Positions 1-12,105 of a DNA stretch of 64,000 nt are shown here, one piece after another; position 1 is the stretch's first letter; the number at the start of each line of letters is the position of its first letter. A model generated the notes under the pieces. That model saw only the letters and a program-made list of their open reading frames with translations. It was not told the DNA's origin and ran no database searches. The position numbers and the translations under genes are program-made. The stretch lies in NCBI GenBank assembly GCA_019426215.1, contig CM033395.1:14250569-14314568 (forward strand). Reading direction: 5' to 3'. The stretch is from Buddleja alternifolia (taxonomy: Eukaryota > Streptophyta > Magnoliopsida > Lamiales > Scrophulariaceae).

Positions 1-666
1 ACTGAACTACCCTTATATACTATGCATAAGTCAGTTCTCTTAATTTAGCCAAAGACTTATAATTTCATTTACCTACGATAGCACAGGACGTTAACTCGTT
101 ACTACTCGAGATAGTGAATCTCATATTGCCAATCACAGAATAATTGCCACTTGTCCTTCTGAACCTCACTTCGAGGTTGATCCTACCAAAGGGTGAATTG
201 GATGTAACTACTCTAATAACTCATTCAGTTTCACAAGTCCAATCTTCATGAATCCTCAGGTCTAAGGCTCACGCACATTACCGTGACCAGTAATTCAATC
301 ATTGACAGTCAATGAGTAATTACCCATGTGATTGAATTACGGCGAGTCGTGTTCGAATATATAAATTTCATTGATATATCTATGACCAAGCTCCCACTAT
401 CCAAAGTAACCGACTGACACTCCTTGTTAATGCTTGCATCATACAAGTCTGGTCTTAATGCCCAATTAAGACTCTTAAACTTGCGAACTCTAGTTTAAGT
501 AAACAAGGAACCGATACTTCTAATGTCCTTCTCCTCTAACCATTGAGGGACAGAAGCTCCCTCTTGATTACTCAGGACTTATTAATAAATAAGAGTTTGT
601 ATAACATAAAGGTAAATGCCCTAATTAATCTAATTCCTTTATGGCATGGAGGGCATAATCCTAACA
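1..666 (-). mobile_element. Partial LTR, family D (copy D1)
   Basis: This is the first part, in LTR orientation, of a long LTR on the minus strand. It starts TGTTAGGATTATGCC at position 666 and runs off the left edge. The same sequence occurs as a full-length solo LTR at 24151-25920 and on the plus strand from 62824. Compared with the 62824 copy it lacks a block of roughly 60 bp near its start. It abuts the C1 protease remnant directly with no polypurine tract between them. It is therefore more likely an insertion or recombination product than the 3' LTR of C1. The other flank is outside the window, so no target duplication can be tested. Confidence 0.8.
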
Positions 667-1637
667 CATATATGTTGAAAACATCTCCTTTTGGGCACAT
701 ATGTGTCGGGTAGCTCCAGTATCAATCCACCTTCGTTGGGGTTATCTACCAAGTTGGCTTCAAACACTACGATGGTGATATCGAGCTCCAAAAAATTGAC
801 AGGTTCTCGTTTGTCCTCGGCCAAATTTGCTTGGTTAGCTTGGTTCTGAGCCTTTTTCAGTTGACGACAGTCCCTAGCCTAATGGTTCGGATTTCTACAG
901 TTGTCGCAGTTCCCTTTAACCTTTTTCACCTTATCATTCTTACGGCCTTTGTTGGAATGTTTACATTTTTTATCAGCCTTTGGCTCCACTAATTTGTCCT
1001 TAGCCTCCATAGGCAACTTTGTGTACTTCTTGTCAGACGACCGGTTATCTTCTTCAATCCAAAATCTAACTATCAATTCTTCAAGACTCATCTCTTTGCG
1101 TTTATACTTGAGATAGTTCCTGAAGTCCTTCCATCCCGGTTATAGCTTCTCGATTATTACAACCACATGAAAGGATTCACAGAGCAACATATTTTCTACA
1201 GTTTCGTGCATAATGATTAGAAGCTCTTGCACTTGACTCATCATTGTTTTAGTGTCAACCATCTTGAAGTCCAAAAATTTCACGACCACGAATTTCTTTA
1301 ATACGACATCCTCGGTTCTGTACTTCTTATCTAAAGACTCCCATAGAGCCGTTTCTATTTTGAACAAATTGTACACACTCTAGATCATGTCGTCCAAACC
1401 ATTGAGGATGTAGTTGCGACACAAAAACTCACAATGATTCCAAGCATCCCAAGTACCTCTAGCTTGGGGGTCCATCTCGTTCTCAAAAATAGTAGGAGCA
1501 TCCTCACTCAAAAACCTTAAAAGATTAGACTTGTGAGATAGAAAAAACATCTTCTGTTGGCACTTCTTGAAATCTGTACCCGAAAACTTTTTGAGTTTTT
1601 CCCTTTGAGCTGGGACATGGGGAATAGCAGTAGCCAT
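667..1637 (-). pseudogene. gag: Copia gag and protease start (C1 remnant)
   Basis: The reading starts at an ATG at 1637 on the minus strand (MATAIPHVPAQREKLKKF). It continues through frameshifted gag segments to a zinc-knuckle-like stretch with NCDNCRNPNH near 880-900. A protease-like block, ATRHICAQKEMFSTY, follows near 670-715 in a shifted frame. The order of gag, Cys/His knuckle and protease is that of Ty1/copia. Several frameshifts separate the segments, and the coding region stops abruptly at the D1 LTR, so integrase, reverse transcriptase and RNase H are absent. It is a dead fragment; its exact copia lineage is not clear. Confidence 0.7.
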
Positions 1638-2569
1638 GCTAGAATGGTGGCAATAGTCACGTTAGATGGTGGAGTCGTTCAAGTCGACATTCTCACAAAC
1701 ACTCAAAATATTGTTTCAAAATTGTTGTATAAATAAGAGGTGTATGGGGACAATGTTTAGAGAACGATAGTCGAAGCAAGAGTATGACTCTTTGTCTTTG
1801 ATATGATATTTCCCCGCTCACGATGCTTACGAAATATGGCAATCATTTTCCAAGATTCAACGACTAGTGTTTTGAAGTAGTAGCACTACAAACTTCAAAA
1901 CTCAGCGCACAAAATAAAATTTTGGAACTCTCTTCTTAACTATGTAAGAAATTCACTTAACAGATTTGAAATGCACAAAGAAGAGAAGAAAAGAATTAAT
2001 TGAGTGAGTAATCTGGAAATTGGGGTGGGGGGGGGGGAGGGCAATTTATAGAAGATTAAAAGTTGTCGGCTAGAAAACACAACTTTTCAGTTAAACCTCT
2101 GGAGATGCCTTTTCGCTCAAACATGCACCTTTTCGCCGAAACAGACACCTTTCTAGCAGAAAGGGTGTATGCGGACCAGGTGCACCGCATCGCGTGTGAT
2201 CGTGTCCATCGATCACACAACAACAGTCATAAGATCGCATCTGTCTGTGTATACGTTTCATCCAATGGTCAAAATATTTATGGAAGGAAAACAAAATAAA
2301 TTAAATTAAATAATTAATTTAAATGAATTTTGCCCAAGAAATGGATCCGACTCACGCCCGTGCCGAGCGGGTGGAGAGCGCATGTGGCTTATTGGTGGCC
2401 CAACAAGCCTTGCATAGGTCCTCCTACATCCACAAAATTGTGGTTCCCTAAGGGCCCAAACCAAAATGTATCCAATGATTTATAAACCCTACGTGGGACA
2501 AGCCTCTCATAGGCTTTCCCATATTCCCACATGTCACTAACATTCAAATGGAAAATTCTTGCATAAATC
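1638..2569. other. Unassigned sequence upstream of C1
   Basis: No convincing gene is seen here. The part next to 1638 should hold the leader and perhaps the 5' LTR of C1, but I find no clear primer-binding site or LTR boundary. It contains a G-rich run at about 2022-2040 and short complementary stretches, such as AAGCCT/AGGCTT near 2497-2515. Small ORFs here have no recognisable domain. Confidence 0.5.
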
Positions 2570-2702
2570 GGGTCTTGGGCGCTGGCCTGTGCACCTTGTG
2601 GATGTGATTAATACACATCACTTATTTTTTAATTCAAAAAAAATAAAATAAGTGATGTGTATTAATCACATCCACAAGGTGCACAGGTGGGACCCAAGAC
2701 CC
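2570..2702. repeat. Foldback (MITE-like) inverted repeat
   Basis: Two arms of about 58-59 bp (2570-2628 and 2645-2702) are near-perfect reverse complements around a 16-nt AT-rich loop. Both contain GTGCACCTTGTGGATGTGAT or its complement. The arm ends read GGGTCTTGGG and CCCAAGACCC. The mismatches lie in one short patch near the outer ends. A clean target duplication is not evident, so the superfamily is not assigned. Confidence 0.75.
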
Positions 2703-2820
2703 GGTTCTCATTTTAACTAGTTTAAGTGGCCTACTTTGGACATTAATTTCTGATTCATTTTATATTTGATTTGAGCAAATAAATATACCAAATTCATCTA
2801 CTTGGAATGTAGATTAATAT

Positions 2821-3375
2821 TGATGTGGGTCGATATTATCCATTGGTCCAAGCTGATAAACCAAAGGAATATTTCGTATTCTTCCTATTTTATTGGTATA
2901 TTTCGGCCCAAAGGCCTTATATTTTCGGCCTCATTCAATTAATTAGGAGTGGAGCCCAAGTCAAAGCCTTACAAGGAAAGGAATCAATTAAGAAGACAAT
3001 ATCCAATCAAGATCCAATTAAATCAAGGAAAATCAGTCAAACTTTTACCAAATAAGGAAGATTCGGCCTTCCTAAAATATGACCTCACAGGACGCATTTC
3101 AGCATGATTTCAGGACACCCAAAGCTTCCAGAAATAGTTCCAGCTACCATAAATAGCGGCATGAAGGAAATCAGCAGGATTAACATACTATACTTGTATA
3201 AAAGCCATCTAGCTTGTATAAATATCCATGATAGATGATCAATAAACAACTCTTACAACTTTTGCATTCTTACACATTTTTACTCTCTATTTTTCATATA
3301 GTTTTATTACTTCTTTACTCAATTTCTCGCAATAAAAATATACAAATATTATTGGTGTAAATCCCACGTACATCA
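2821..3375 (+). repeat. 5' LTR of G1
   Basis: A 555-bp LTR with TG...CA ends, matching the 3' LTR at 21642-22201. A TATA-like element, TGTATAAAAG, lies near 3195. It ends in CCCACGTACATCA directly before the primer-binding site. Confidence 0.92.
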
Positions 3376-3376
3376 A

Positions 3377-3395
3377 TTGGCGCCATCTGTGGGAA
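3377..3395 (+). promoter_or_regulatory. Primer-binding site of G1
   Basis: TTGGCGCCATCTGTGGGAA begins two bases after the 5' LTR. TGGCGCC(A/G)TCTGTGGG is the usual Tat-type primer site, copied from the 3' end of a host tRNA. I do not assign the tRNA. Confidence 0.85.
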
Positions 3396-3466
3396 ATTGA
3401 GCTTCAAGGCTTGAGGTACATTTTTCGTAATTTTTCATCATTGTTCTTTTCTTTTTAGCAAGCTTG

Positions 3467-4685
3467 ATGGCAGGTCTCAATACTAAGGACGTGGACGGAA
3501 CTTTGGATGTGATGGGGAATAAGGAGGCGTTGCTCCCGGGGATTGAAGGCCACAACACTCCTAAAACTCCAGCTATCCTGGCTAGGCGTTTGATCGGCGA
3601 AATGCAGGAGACCCCCATAGCACATGGGGGTGGAATCTTAATTGGCGAAAATGGCATTTCTCCATCACCAGGAACGTAAGTTGTAGGGATGGAAAACTCC
3701 CTGTAGGTTGCGCCTTCCTATCACTTAACTAAGGCGCAATTGCAGGAACTAATTGGTCCAGCCGTACAGGCCGCAAAAGAAAACCTGGATCCACATGGTC
3801 CGGGTAGGATGGAAGGAAGTCCGGTGCAGCAAGTACTTGGAAACGTCAATACTCTTGTCGATCTGGAATTCACTCCAGAAAATGGCTCTGGAAAACATGC
3901 TGGTAGGATGGATTTTGTTGAGCAGGCGAATACACGAGGAGAGGGAAAACCCCCAGGAAATATCCTACCCAGGAAGGCCGCCAGATGCGGCGCATTGACT
4001 TTCATGAGGAGGGAATCCAGGATGATGGGATCCCACTCAACGCAGGCCCTCAGGAAAGGTTCCGGGGAGAGGGGTTATTCTCTAAGCACGAGGAAAAATA
4101 TGGTACGAAAAATTGGGGCCCTCGCCCAGGACAGGGAGGAAAAAAGGATCTCGACGAAGAGGTCAACAACCACAAATCGGTTCGCTCCTCAGGAGGAAAT
4201 CCAGGAGGATGTGCGAAAACTAAGGAGAGGGCAAACCAATGGGATCTCATGGCAAGGCGGATAGAGGAAGTGGAAAAAAAGATAGCTAGAGGAAAGATAC
4301 GCATGGATCGGGGGATTCGTTTACTAGCTCCATAATGCTGAAAGCATTATCGCGGGATTTCAAAATTTATTTCATGATGACCTACGATGGTACATCAGAT
4401 CCCGAGGACCACTTATACACTTTCAGGAATTACGCTCTGTTACATAGATACTCAGACGCCATCAAATGTCGGGTGTTCCTGGAAACATTCTCTAAGTCAG
4501 CACAATTATGGTTTAATCAGCTGCCTGAAGGATCTATTTGATCCTTCCTGGAGTTCAGCATGAAATTCCTCCATCAATTTGCTAGCAGCAAAAGGCACGA
4601 GAAAACCCCGCTAAGCCTCTTTAACATAAAACAAAAGGGTGAGGAAACTTTACGATCCTACGTTAAAAGGTTTAATGCTGCCACC
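3467..4685 (+). pseudogene. gag: G1 gag, first part
   Basis: The likely start is the ATG at 3467 (MAGLNTKDVDG), about 90 bp after the LTR. The reading continues in shifted frames through a Pro/Gly/Arg-rich N-terminal region to a Retrotrans_gag domain from about 4335. That domain has the Tat signatures YDGTSDPEDHLYTFRNY and LWFNQLPEGSI, followed by a stop at 4539-4541. In-frame sequence after the stop (SFLEFSMKFLHQFASSKR) continues the domain up to 4685. Solo LTR A1 interrupts it there. Gag forms the particle that packages element RNA. At least two frameshifts and one nonsense codon make this copy non-functional. Confidence 0.85.
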
Positions 4686-6531
4686 TGATAGGGTGTGAAT
4701 TTACATGTTTTAGAGCCTCATATTTATTGGATTTATATTGGTTTATACATGATTTATACCACATTTGCGTTTAATTTGTGTGCTTATCGAGTAAAGGTGA
4801 AAAATCACTACAATAGAGGAATAACGCACGCAAATACAGAATTTATGCATATTTCGAGTTCGAATTTGAGGACGTCTCCTTCAACAAAGTTGTTTATCTC
4901 TGTGTTATCTTCACTTGGCAACTTGAATTATCCAAATCGGAGGTCTGTGGAGAGATTTATGAAGGAAATACAATTGTTGCGCCGAACAGAGAAGTACACG
5001 TACCAGGATACGCCCCAGCGCCCTCCTAGTCATGCCTAGGCGTGGATAGTCCAAATGTTACTCCTTTTCAGCCTAAATTCCAGCATTATATGATGGGTAA
5101 GAATCACTTTTGGCCATAATTCAGCACATGTGTTGAGGGGTTGTCATAAGTGTGTTTCTTGGTAGATTTACTTTATGGGCGCCAAATCAGAAACAACCTC
5201 CATGTTGAAACGTAATTTAGGTATACTTAGCGATCGAATTGGACAAAATGTCCTTCTGGAACGTTGTAGATATATGTTTTATCTGCACATGGGGACTTGA
5301 AGCATCCAATTTTGAGATCTGTGGAGAATTTTATGAGGAAAATACTAAGACTGCGCTGGAAAGCAAGAAAATGGCAGCATGCATGTGTTTGTTGAAGTTT
5401 TCACATGGTTATGCTTGGAGGAATTCTTAAGGGCCGAAAGTTCAGCATTTTATAGCTGGTTGGAATCTTAAAAGCCATACTTTAAGCATCACCTTAGGTG
5501 GAATTCTCATTAGGGAACTTTAATGGGAATTCTTAATGCATACTTTAGTGGAATTTTGGCTATAAAAGGAGGGGGAACCCATACTTTTCATCATTCACTA
5601 TCAATTTTAGATTCTTGGAGAAGAGGGGGAGGAAGTGACCGATCCATAGAGAAGAAAAGAGGGGAGAGAGAAGGATTCTTGATTCATCATCATCATTGGA
5701 GAAGGAAGATTCAATTGAAGTTCCATCATTATTCACTTTTGAGGGAGTTTTTATAGCTTTTCATTTCAATTATGTCTATGAACATGTGTATTAATTCATT
5801 TATGTTTTTCATATTATCCATTATGAACTAAATTCATAAGACTATGGCAATGTAAGGCCAAATTGTGATATATGCTTATAATAGATGATTGTTGAGGTTG
5901 TTCTTATATTGTTATGTGATGTGAATTGTGTTTTTGTCTATCTTGCATATACTTGATCACTATATGTTAGAATCTTATGCCTAGGTTAATATTTCGGGAG
6001 AAAATTGACTTAGGGTGCAAGAAATTCACATCATGACCCGCAACTAATGAGGAATTGCCCTAGACATAGGTAAAGATTCCCGAGTGAAGTCGTTCGATTC
6101 AAATCGAGTGAACTCTAGTACATTAATGCATGTTTAGTGGTTAGATTTCCGGATAGGGATATTTGGAAAATCACGATCTAAGTATAGGAGTTTATACGCG
6201 AGACATCGGTTATTCTCTACCTTAGGAGTTTTCACCATAACAATATAAGAGTAATTCTACAACAAGAGCCTTTATAAGTATATTTGATCAATTTGGACCT
6301 AGCATGTGCCTTAGTCTCCCTTTATAATTGGTTTTAATTCATTTGCATAACCTTGTTCTTATCTTACGCGTTTCAATCTCATTTTACTTTTATTGTAGTT
6401 GTTTTTTTGTATAAAATCATAAACTAGAATTCAAGTCTCCGTGTTTCGACAACCCGGACTTTTCGTCCACACTTATTACTACACACGACTAGTGCACTTG
6501 CTATCATAGCACGTTAGCTTTTAGCGTGTCA
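4686..6531 (+). mobile_element. Solo LTR A1
   Basis: A 1846-bp LTR, TGATAGGGTG...TTAGCGTGTCA, is flanked by the 5-bp duplication CCACC at 4681-4685 and 6532-6536. No internal sequence is present, so it is a solo LTR inserted into the G1 gag. It contains a TATA box, GGCTATAAAAGGAGG, near 5559. A second copy in the opposite orientation is A2 (56224-58074). Blocks such as GGGCGCCAAATCAGAAA and CAACCCGGACTTT are shared with the LTRs of element B, so A and B are related families. A 77-codon ORF at 5523-5756 overlaps the TATA box and is not taken as a gene. Confidence 0.93.
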
Positions 6532-8278
6532 CCACCGTGGAGGTGCCATCGGCTACTGCCGATCTAAAAACAAGTGCATTCACGCAACGCTTAATTACGT
6601 GATGGATTTGTTCAAATCACTAACTAAAAAACCAGCGGGAGATTTCGAGGAGTTACTTAGTCGTGCTGACAAGTATGTTAACATGGAGGATGCCCAGCTA
6701 ACCAGGAGGGCGGAAATGAGGAAGGAGCGGAGAGAGGGAGAAAACCAGGAAAATTCCAAGAGTGAAGAAGCAAGGAGATGACATTCCCAAGGACCTATGA
6801 ATGGAGGGTGAGTCTCATTCAGACCTCCCCTCCCGGTACCAAGAACGTTAACACAACAATTGATGGAAGTAGAGAACAAAGGTCTAATACGTTGGCTAGC
6901 TACCCCAGGAAGTAACTCTCAAAGCATTTCTAACCGACCTTACTGCCGATACCATCGGGAGGTGGGTCACCACACGGATGATTGTAGAGCATTAGCTTTG
7001 GAACTAGAACGCTTAAATAAAATAGGCAACTTGAAAGAATTCTTAATAAATAATAATAGAGCTAAAAATAGCAACAATAATGGACCTGTGGGCAGAGGAA
7101 GAGGAGCGGCCTGGTTCCCAGGGCGAGGCTGGGGAAGAGCTTCAGGAAGAGGATTAGGAAGAGTGGGATCAGGGAACCAGGGACATTTCCCCCAACCTCT
7201 CGGAGCCAACTCTCTTGGAGGAGGTAACAATGTGAGAACTTTCCCCAGCACGGATGGAAACAAACCACTAGCAACGATTCACATGATATCTAGAGGATCG
7301 GAATCAGGAAGAGCTTTACGAAGGATTGCAAGACAGGTGGAAAGCACTCCTGCCAATTTCCTGAACGTTAACCAGGAACGTCTGCAGAAGGAGATTTGCT
7401 TTGGCATGGTGGATACTTACACCATCCAAGTGCCTCATAATGATGCTCTCGTTATCACCATCACAATAGCTAATTATAGCGTGCATAGAGTATTCATTGA
7501 TAGCGGGAGTTCTGTAGATATCCTTTTCTATCAGGGATTTCAGCAGATGACTCTGGGAGATGCCAAGCTGGAAGTAGTAAACAACCCACTATATGGCTTT
7601 GCAAGAGAATCGATTCTGCCAATGGGACAAATCACACTGCCCATGTCCTTAGGACAGCCTCCTAACAGAGTAACTAAGTTGGTGAAATTCCTGGTGCTGG
7701 ATACGCCCTCAACATACAATGTCATTTTAGGAAGACCATCTCTAGTACTATTCAGAGCTGCGGTATCTATCCCCAGCATGAAAATCAAATTTCCTACACC
7801 CCAGGGGGTAGGAGAAGTTGCAGGAGACCAACATGCCGCACGGAAATGTTACTTGACCTCGTTGAAAAAAGGAGATAGAACAATGGAGGACAAAAAGCGA
7901 AAGATGGAAAAAAGAGAAAGAGAGGCAGAAAAAAGGATATCCGCGCACGTGGAGCCCATAGGAGAACTCATGAACGTTGAAATCATACTGGGAGATGCTT
8001 CTAAACTAGTGCGGATTGGATCCCACCTGGAGGAGGATCTGAAGGAAAGGCTTATAAAATTATTGCGAGATTATGCCGAGGTCTTTTCCTGGTTGCCTAA
8101 CGACCTGACAGGAATAGACCCAGCCGTAATCGAGCATCACCCCAATGTTTACGCTGACGCGCAGCCCGTTATCCAGAAGAAGAGACATTTCAGACCGGAG
8201 AAGGACTCAGTAATCAAGGGAGAATTGGATAAGCTGCTAAAGGCAGGGCACATCGAGGAGATACAATTTCCAGAATGA
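6532..8278 (+). pseudogene. gag-pol: G1 gag end, protease and start of reverse transcriptase
   Basis: After A1 the gag domain resumes (AGDFEELLSRADKYVNMED near 6640-6690). A Cys/His block with CRYHREVGHHTDDCRAL follows near 6942-6992, then a Gly/Arg-rich linker. A 472-codon open stretch (6860-8278) carries the aspartic protease motif FIDSGSSVDILF, with the catalytic Asp at 7499-7501. It then has the conserved Tat stretch TYNVILGRPSL and the N-terminal part of reverse transcriptase (PVIQKKRHF, KLLKAGHIEEI). It ends at TGA 8276-8278, where a Trp codon is expected. The protease catalytic motif is intact. Confidence 0.87.
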
Positions 8279-9457
8279 GTCTCCATCGTGGTGCTGGAAC
8301 TAAAAGGGGAATCCAAATGGAGGATGTGCATCGATTTCTGAGATCTCTACCTGGCCTGCCCAAAGGATCACTACCCGCTACCTAGGATTGATCAGCTAGT
8401 GGACTCAACAGCAGGTTTCGTGCTGCTTAGCACGATGGATGCTCAGAGCAGGTACCACTAGATTCTTCTGGAGGTGGAGGATAGGAGGAAGGTTAGCTTC
8501 ATCACCTCATTCGGCACCTACTGCTATGTGGTCATGCCATTTGGGTTAAAAAATGCAGGAGCAACATACCAGAGACTGGGGGATATGATGTTCAAAGACC
8601 AAATAGGCAAGAATATAGAGGTGTATGTTGATGACATGGTCGTAAAAAGCAAGATGACAAACGCCCATGTGGAGGATCTGCAGTAGACATTTGAAACATT
8701 GAAAAGATATAGAATGAAGCTAAATCCAGCAAAGTGTTCCTTTGGAATCAAGGGAGGAAGATTTCTTGGCTACATGGTTACGGAAAAAGGGATAGAAGTC
8801 TATCCAGAAAAAATCAAAGCTATTTAGAACATGACTGAGCCTTGGGATTTCAACGAGGTACAAAGTCTAACAGGACGAGTGACGGCACTTAGCTGTTTTA
8901 TCTCTAGGTCAGCAAAAAGGAGCCTACCATTCTTCAAGGTGCTAAGGAAAGCGAAAAGATTCAGGTGGACAAAGGAATGCCAGCAAGCTTTCAGGGAGCT
9001 GAAGGAATGCTTGAAGCAATTGCCTTTGTTGACCAAACCAGTGAAGGGAGAGCCTTTAATATTATACTTATCGGTCGCTGAGAACGCTATTAGCTCTGTG
9101 CTGGTCAGGGAGGAAGTTAGGACAGAAATACCAGTCTATTACATCATCAAGGTGCTAAATGATACAAAATCTGGATATTCGGAGATTGAGCAATTTTCTT
9201 TAACCCTCGTAATCATAGCAAGGAGACTGAAGCCTTATTTTCTATTGCACAAAATCATCTTGAAATCCAGCCAGCCGCTGAAAATGGTGCTAGGAAAAGC
9301 AGGAAATTCAGGACGATTGGTAAAATGGGCGGTAGAATTAGGTGAATTCGAGATTGAATATTCAGCTCGGACTGTGATAAAAGCCCAGGCTTTAGCTAAT
9401 TTCGTTACGGAGATGACTCAGCCTGAACTCATAGAAGATAACAAGGAGAAGGTCTAG
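8279..9457 (+). pseudogene. pol: G1 reverse transcriptase and RNase H
   Basis: The frame of the preceding segment continues, broken by stops at 8339, 8459, 8684, 8825 and 9455. Recognisable blocks are KWRMCIDF, MPFGLKNAGATYQRL, the catalytic YVDDM (YVDD at 8624-8635), NPAKCSFGIKGGRFLGYMV and the connection/RNase H region (FRWTKECQQAFRELK, LVKWAVELGEFEIEYSAR). The enzyme would copy element RNA into DNA and degrade the template. The YVDD active site is intact although the frame is not. Several stops fit single C-to-T or G-to-A changes from the expected codon (Trp at 8276, Arg at 8339, Gln at 8459). Confidence 0.88.
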
Positions 9458-10270
9458 CTACTTCATGTAGATGGATCAGCCACTCTTGGAGGAAGTGGAG
9501 CTGGAATTGTGTTGACAACTCCTGAAGGATACCAGCTGGAATATGCGATAAATTTGAATTTAAGGCCATTAATAATGAGGCGAAGTATGAAGCCCTGATC
9601 ATCGGACTAAAAATGGCCCTGAAAGAGGGGGTAAAAATTTAATCGTATATTCAGATTCTCAACTAGTGACTAAGCAAATAGAGGGCACCTACGAGGTCAA
9701 GGAGGCGAGGATGGCAAAATATTTAGAAACAATCGAAATACTAAGGAAAAACATTACCAAGTTAGAGATACACCAAATTCCCAGGAGTGAGAATACCAAA
9801 GCAGACTACCTATTGAAGTTAGGAAGTGCAGTCATGGACTGTAAAACCAGGCAAATCACCATCCATGCAGTAGCTAAGCCGAGCACGGAGAAGGAGGTTA
9901 TGAACATTGGGGAAATCACGGACTGGAGGAAGGACATCATACAATATCACACCAAGGGAGATTTACCAGAGGACAAATATAATAAGCAAATGATGCCTGT
10001 CAGGGCAGAAAATTTTGTTATGATAGAGGGCGTGCTCTATAAAAAAGGTTACGTCCAGCCATACCTCAATTGTGACTCGAAGGAGGAATAAGACTATATC
10101 CTATGGGAAATTCACGAGGGATGCTGTGGCAGCCACATAGTAGGAGCATCTTTGGCAGGAAAAGCTCTACGAGCAGGGTACTTCTGGTCGCGCGTTAGGG
10201 AAGATGCAGTCGAGCTAGTAAGGAAGTGCGAGCAATGTCAGAAGCACGCCAACCTTATACATAGGCCAAC
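9458..10270 (+). pseudogene. pol: G1 second RNase H and integrase N-terminus
   Basis: LLHVDGSATLGGSGAGIVL just after 9457 begins the extra RNase H-like domain typical of Tat elements. Two one-base frameshifts (about 9550 and 9635) lead into VYSDSQLVTKQIEGTYEVK and the 141-codon open stretch at 9666-10091. After a stop at 10089-10091 the integrase zinc-binding region follows, with IHEGCCGSH and VRKCEQCQKHA, the HHCC arrangement. Coding stops at 10270, where element B is inserted; integrase resumes at 16474. Confidence 0.83.
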
Positions 10271-11969
10271 TGATAGGAGTCATTTTTACGTGTTTTTAAG
10301 CCCCTTTGCGTTTATGTTTTAGGTTCATTTATCACTTGATTTTGTCACTTGTGCGTTTAATTCGTGCATTAAGTGATTTCAGGCCTTAAGTGGATACAAT
10401 TGAAGAAAGGGTGGAAAAATGATGTATAACACAAGTTTAAGCCAAGATGTTTCACACCTCCACGACCAAACAAGCAAGAAATAAGTTGGAGTTAGCCAAA
10501 ATCATGTTTTAGTACCATTTCCGCACACCTGGGCGCCAAATCAGAAATAACCTCCACGTTGGAACGCCATTTTGATATTTTTAGAGACAGAATTGGATGA
10601 AGTGTCCTTCTACAAAGTTTTAAATCTATGTCTTATCGTTACATGGGTACTTGAATCATCCAATTCGGAGGTCTGTGGAGACGTTTATGAATAAAACACT
10701 ATTCCTGCGCTGAAAAATACGAAAGTGGCAGCTCCCATTCTTAGTAGATGGAAAACAAGAGAATGGTAGTTCACATTCTTGGTAGGAGGAAAGTAAGAGA
10801 ATGGTAGGTGAAAAACAAGAGAATGGTAGTTCACATTCTTGGTAGGAGGAAAGTAAGAGAATGGTAGGTGGAAAACAAGATAATGGTAGTTCACATTCTT
10901 GGTAGATGGAAAGCAAGAGAATGGTAGGTGGAAATAAAAGAGAATGGAAGCACATGTTCTTGGTTGGTGAATTCTTTTGGCTATAAAAGGAGGATTGGAG
11001 GCCATCCTACAAACACACTTGAAAACACATTCCCCATTGGGGGAGCCTAAACACATCCTATCATCATCTTCATCATCCTTAGATTAGTTATGAAGATTAT
11101 CAACAACCTCTGAAGGTGAAGAATCAAGAAGCATGGAAGAAATGAAGATCGAAGTTCAACCATCAAAAATACGAGGGAGTTTCTTAGATTTAGATTTATT
11201 TTTGTCTATGAATATGAATCTTAATTTAAGTTCCTATCTTTTATCTTTTATGATGAAATAGATTCTTCGAACTAAGGCCATGTTGAGGCTAAATTATGAT
11301 AATTGAGTTATAAATTGTGTTTTTCATATTAATTCTATTGTTGCTTTGTGTCTTGATCTTATTTGAATGCATCATATGCTTAGCTACCATATGCATGATT
11401 TATTGCTTAAATTATTCATTCGAGAGAAGTTAATTTAAGGTGCAAAGAGGATCATCACATAATCCGTAAAAAATAGGGAATTGCCCCTAGAGATAGGTAG
11501 AGATTCCCGGGTGCAGTTAGCCGGATTAATCCGGGGAAATTCTAGAACTTGAATGCATGATTGTTGGTTAGATTCTCGGATAGACATATCTAGAGAACCA
11601 TCAATTAATCATAGGATTATTACAGCCGAGAAATCGGGTAGTAATTATTTAAGGTTTTTTCCACCAAAGCAACATTAGTCTAATAATATGAGAACATGTT
11701 TATAATGAAAATTGATTAATTTATGCCAACACATGTGTCTTAGTTGCTCTTTTCCATAGCTATCTTGATTTCGACATCTTGTTTCTTATATCTTACTTAC
11801 ATAATATTTTAGTTAATTCTTGTTTTAGTTTAAGTTCTTCAATTGCTTTAAAATCATAAACTAAAATACAAGTCCTTGAGGTTCGACAACCCGGACTTTA
11901 TTGTCCACTTTATTACTACACACGACCAGTCCACTTGCTGTTTAATACACGTAAGGATTTTTCGTGTCA
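10271..11969 (+). repeat. 5' LTR of element B
   Basis: A 1699-bp LTR with a TATA box GGCTATAAAAGGAGG near 10980. It contains about three copies of a 60-bp tandem repeat at about 10751-10936. It ends GTGTCA immediately before the primer-site leader. Confidence 0.94.
10751..10936 (+). repeat. 60-bp tandem repeat inside B 5' LTR
   Basis: About three units with an exact 60-bp period, each containing GAGAATGGTAGTTCACATTC. The same array is in the 3' LTR at about 15257-15440. The open frames on the minus strand here are by-products of the repeat. Confidence 0.88.
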
Positions 11970-11975
11970 AGTTTT

Positions 11976-11994
11976 TGGCGCCGTTGCGGGGGAC
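11976..11994 (+). promoter_or_regulatory. Primer-binding site of element B
   Basis: TGGCGCCGTTGCGGGGGAC lies six bases after the 5' LTR. It matches the Athila-type site TGGCGCCGTTGCCGGGGAC, usually assigned to tRNA-Asp, with one difference. Confidence 0.88.
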
Positions 11995-12105
11995 TTGTTT
12001 AATTTTAGTTTTTGATTTTATTGCAAGTTTTAAGTATTTATTTTATTTTTATTAAAAATTTTTATTATTATTATTTTTATTTTTTTCTTACACTATTACC
12101 TCGCA

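Noticed and set aside
1..666. D1 as the 3' LTR of the C1 copia remnant
   Set aside because: The LTR abuts protease sequence with no purine tract and no pol, and the family is found elsewhere without C1; insertion or recombination is more likely.
3740..4264. Independent 174-codon gene
   Set aside because: It lies in the frame-shifted gag N-terminal region of G1 and shows no separate domain.
5523..5756. 77-codon frame present in both A1 and A2 (57003-57236)
   Set aside because: It overlaps the LTR TATA box and transcription start. Its conservation is explained by the LTR copies being alike.
10751..10936. Regular repeats suggestive of a CRISPR array
   Set aside because: Whole 60-bp units repeat with no unique spacers, inside a plant LTR.
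10685..11056. Minus-strand open frames of 99-123 codons (and 15160-15560) with repeated CFPSTKNV/YHSLVFHLPFS units
   Set aside because: They are translations of the 60-bp tandem repeats within the B LTRs and overlap the TATA box; no gene features.
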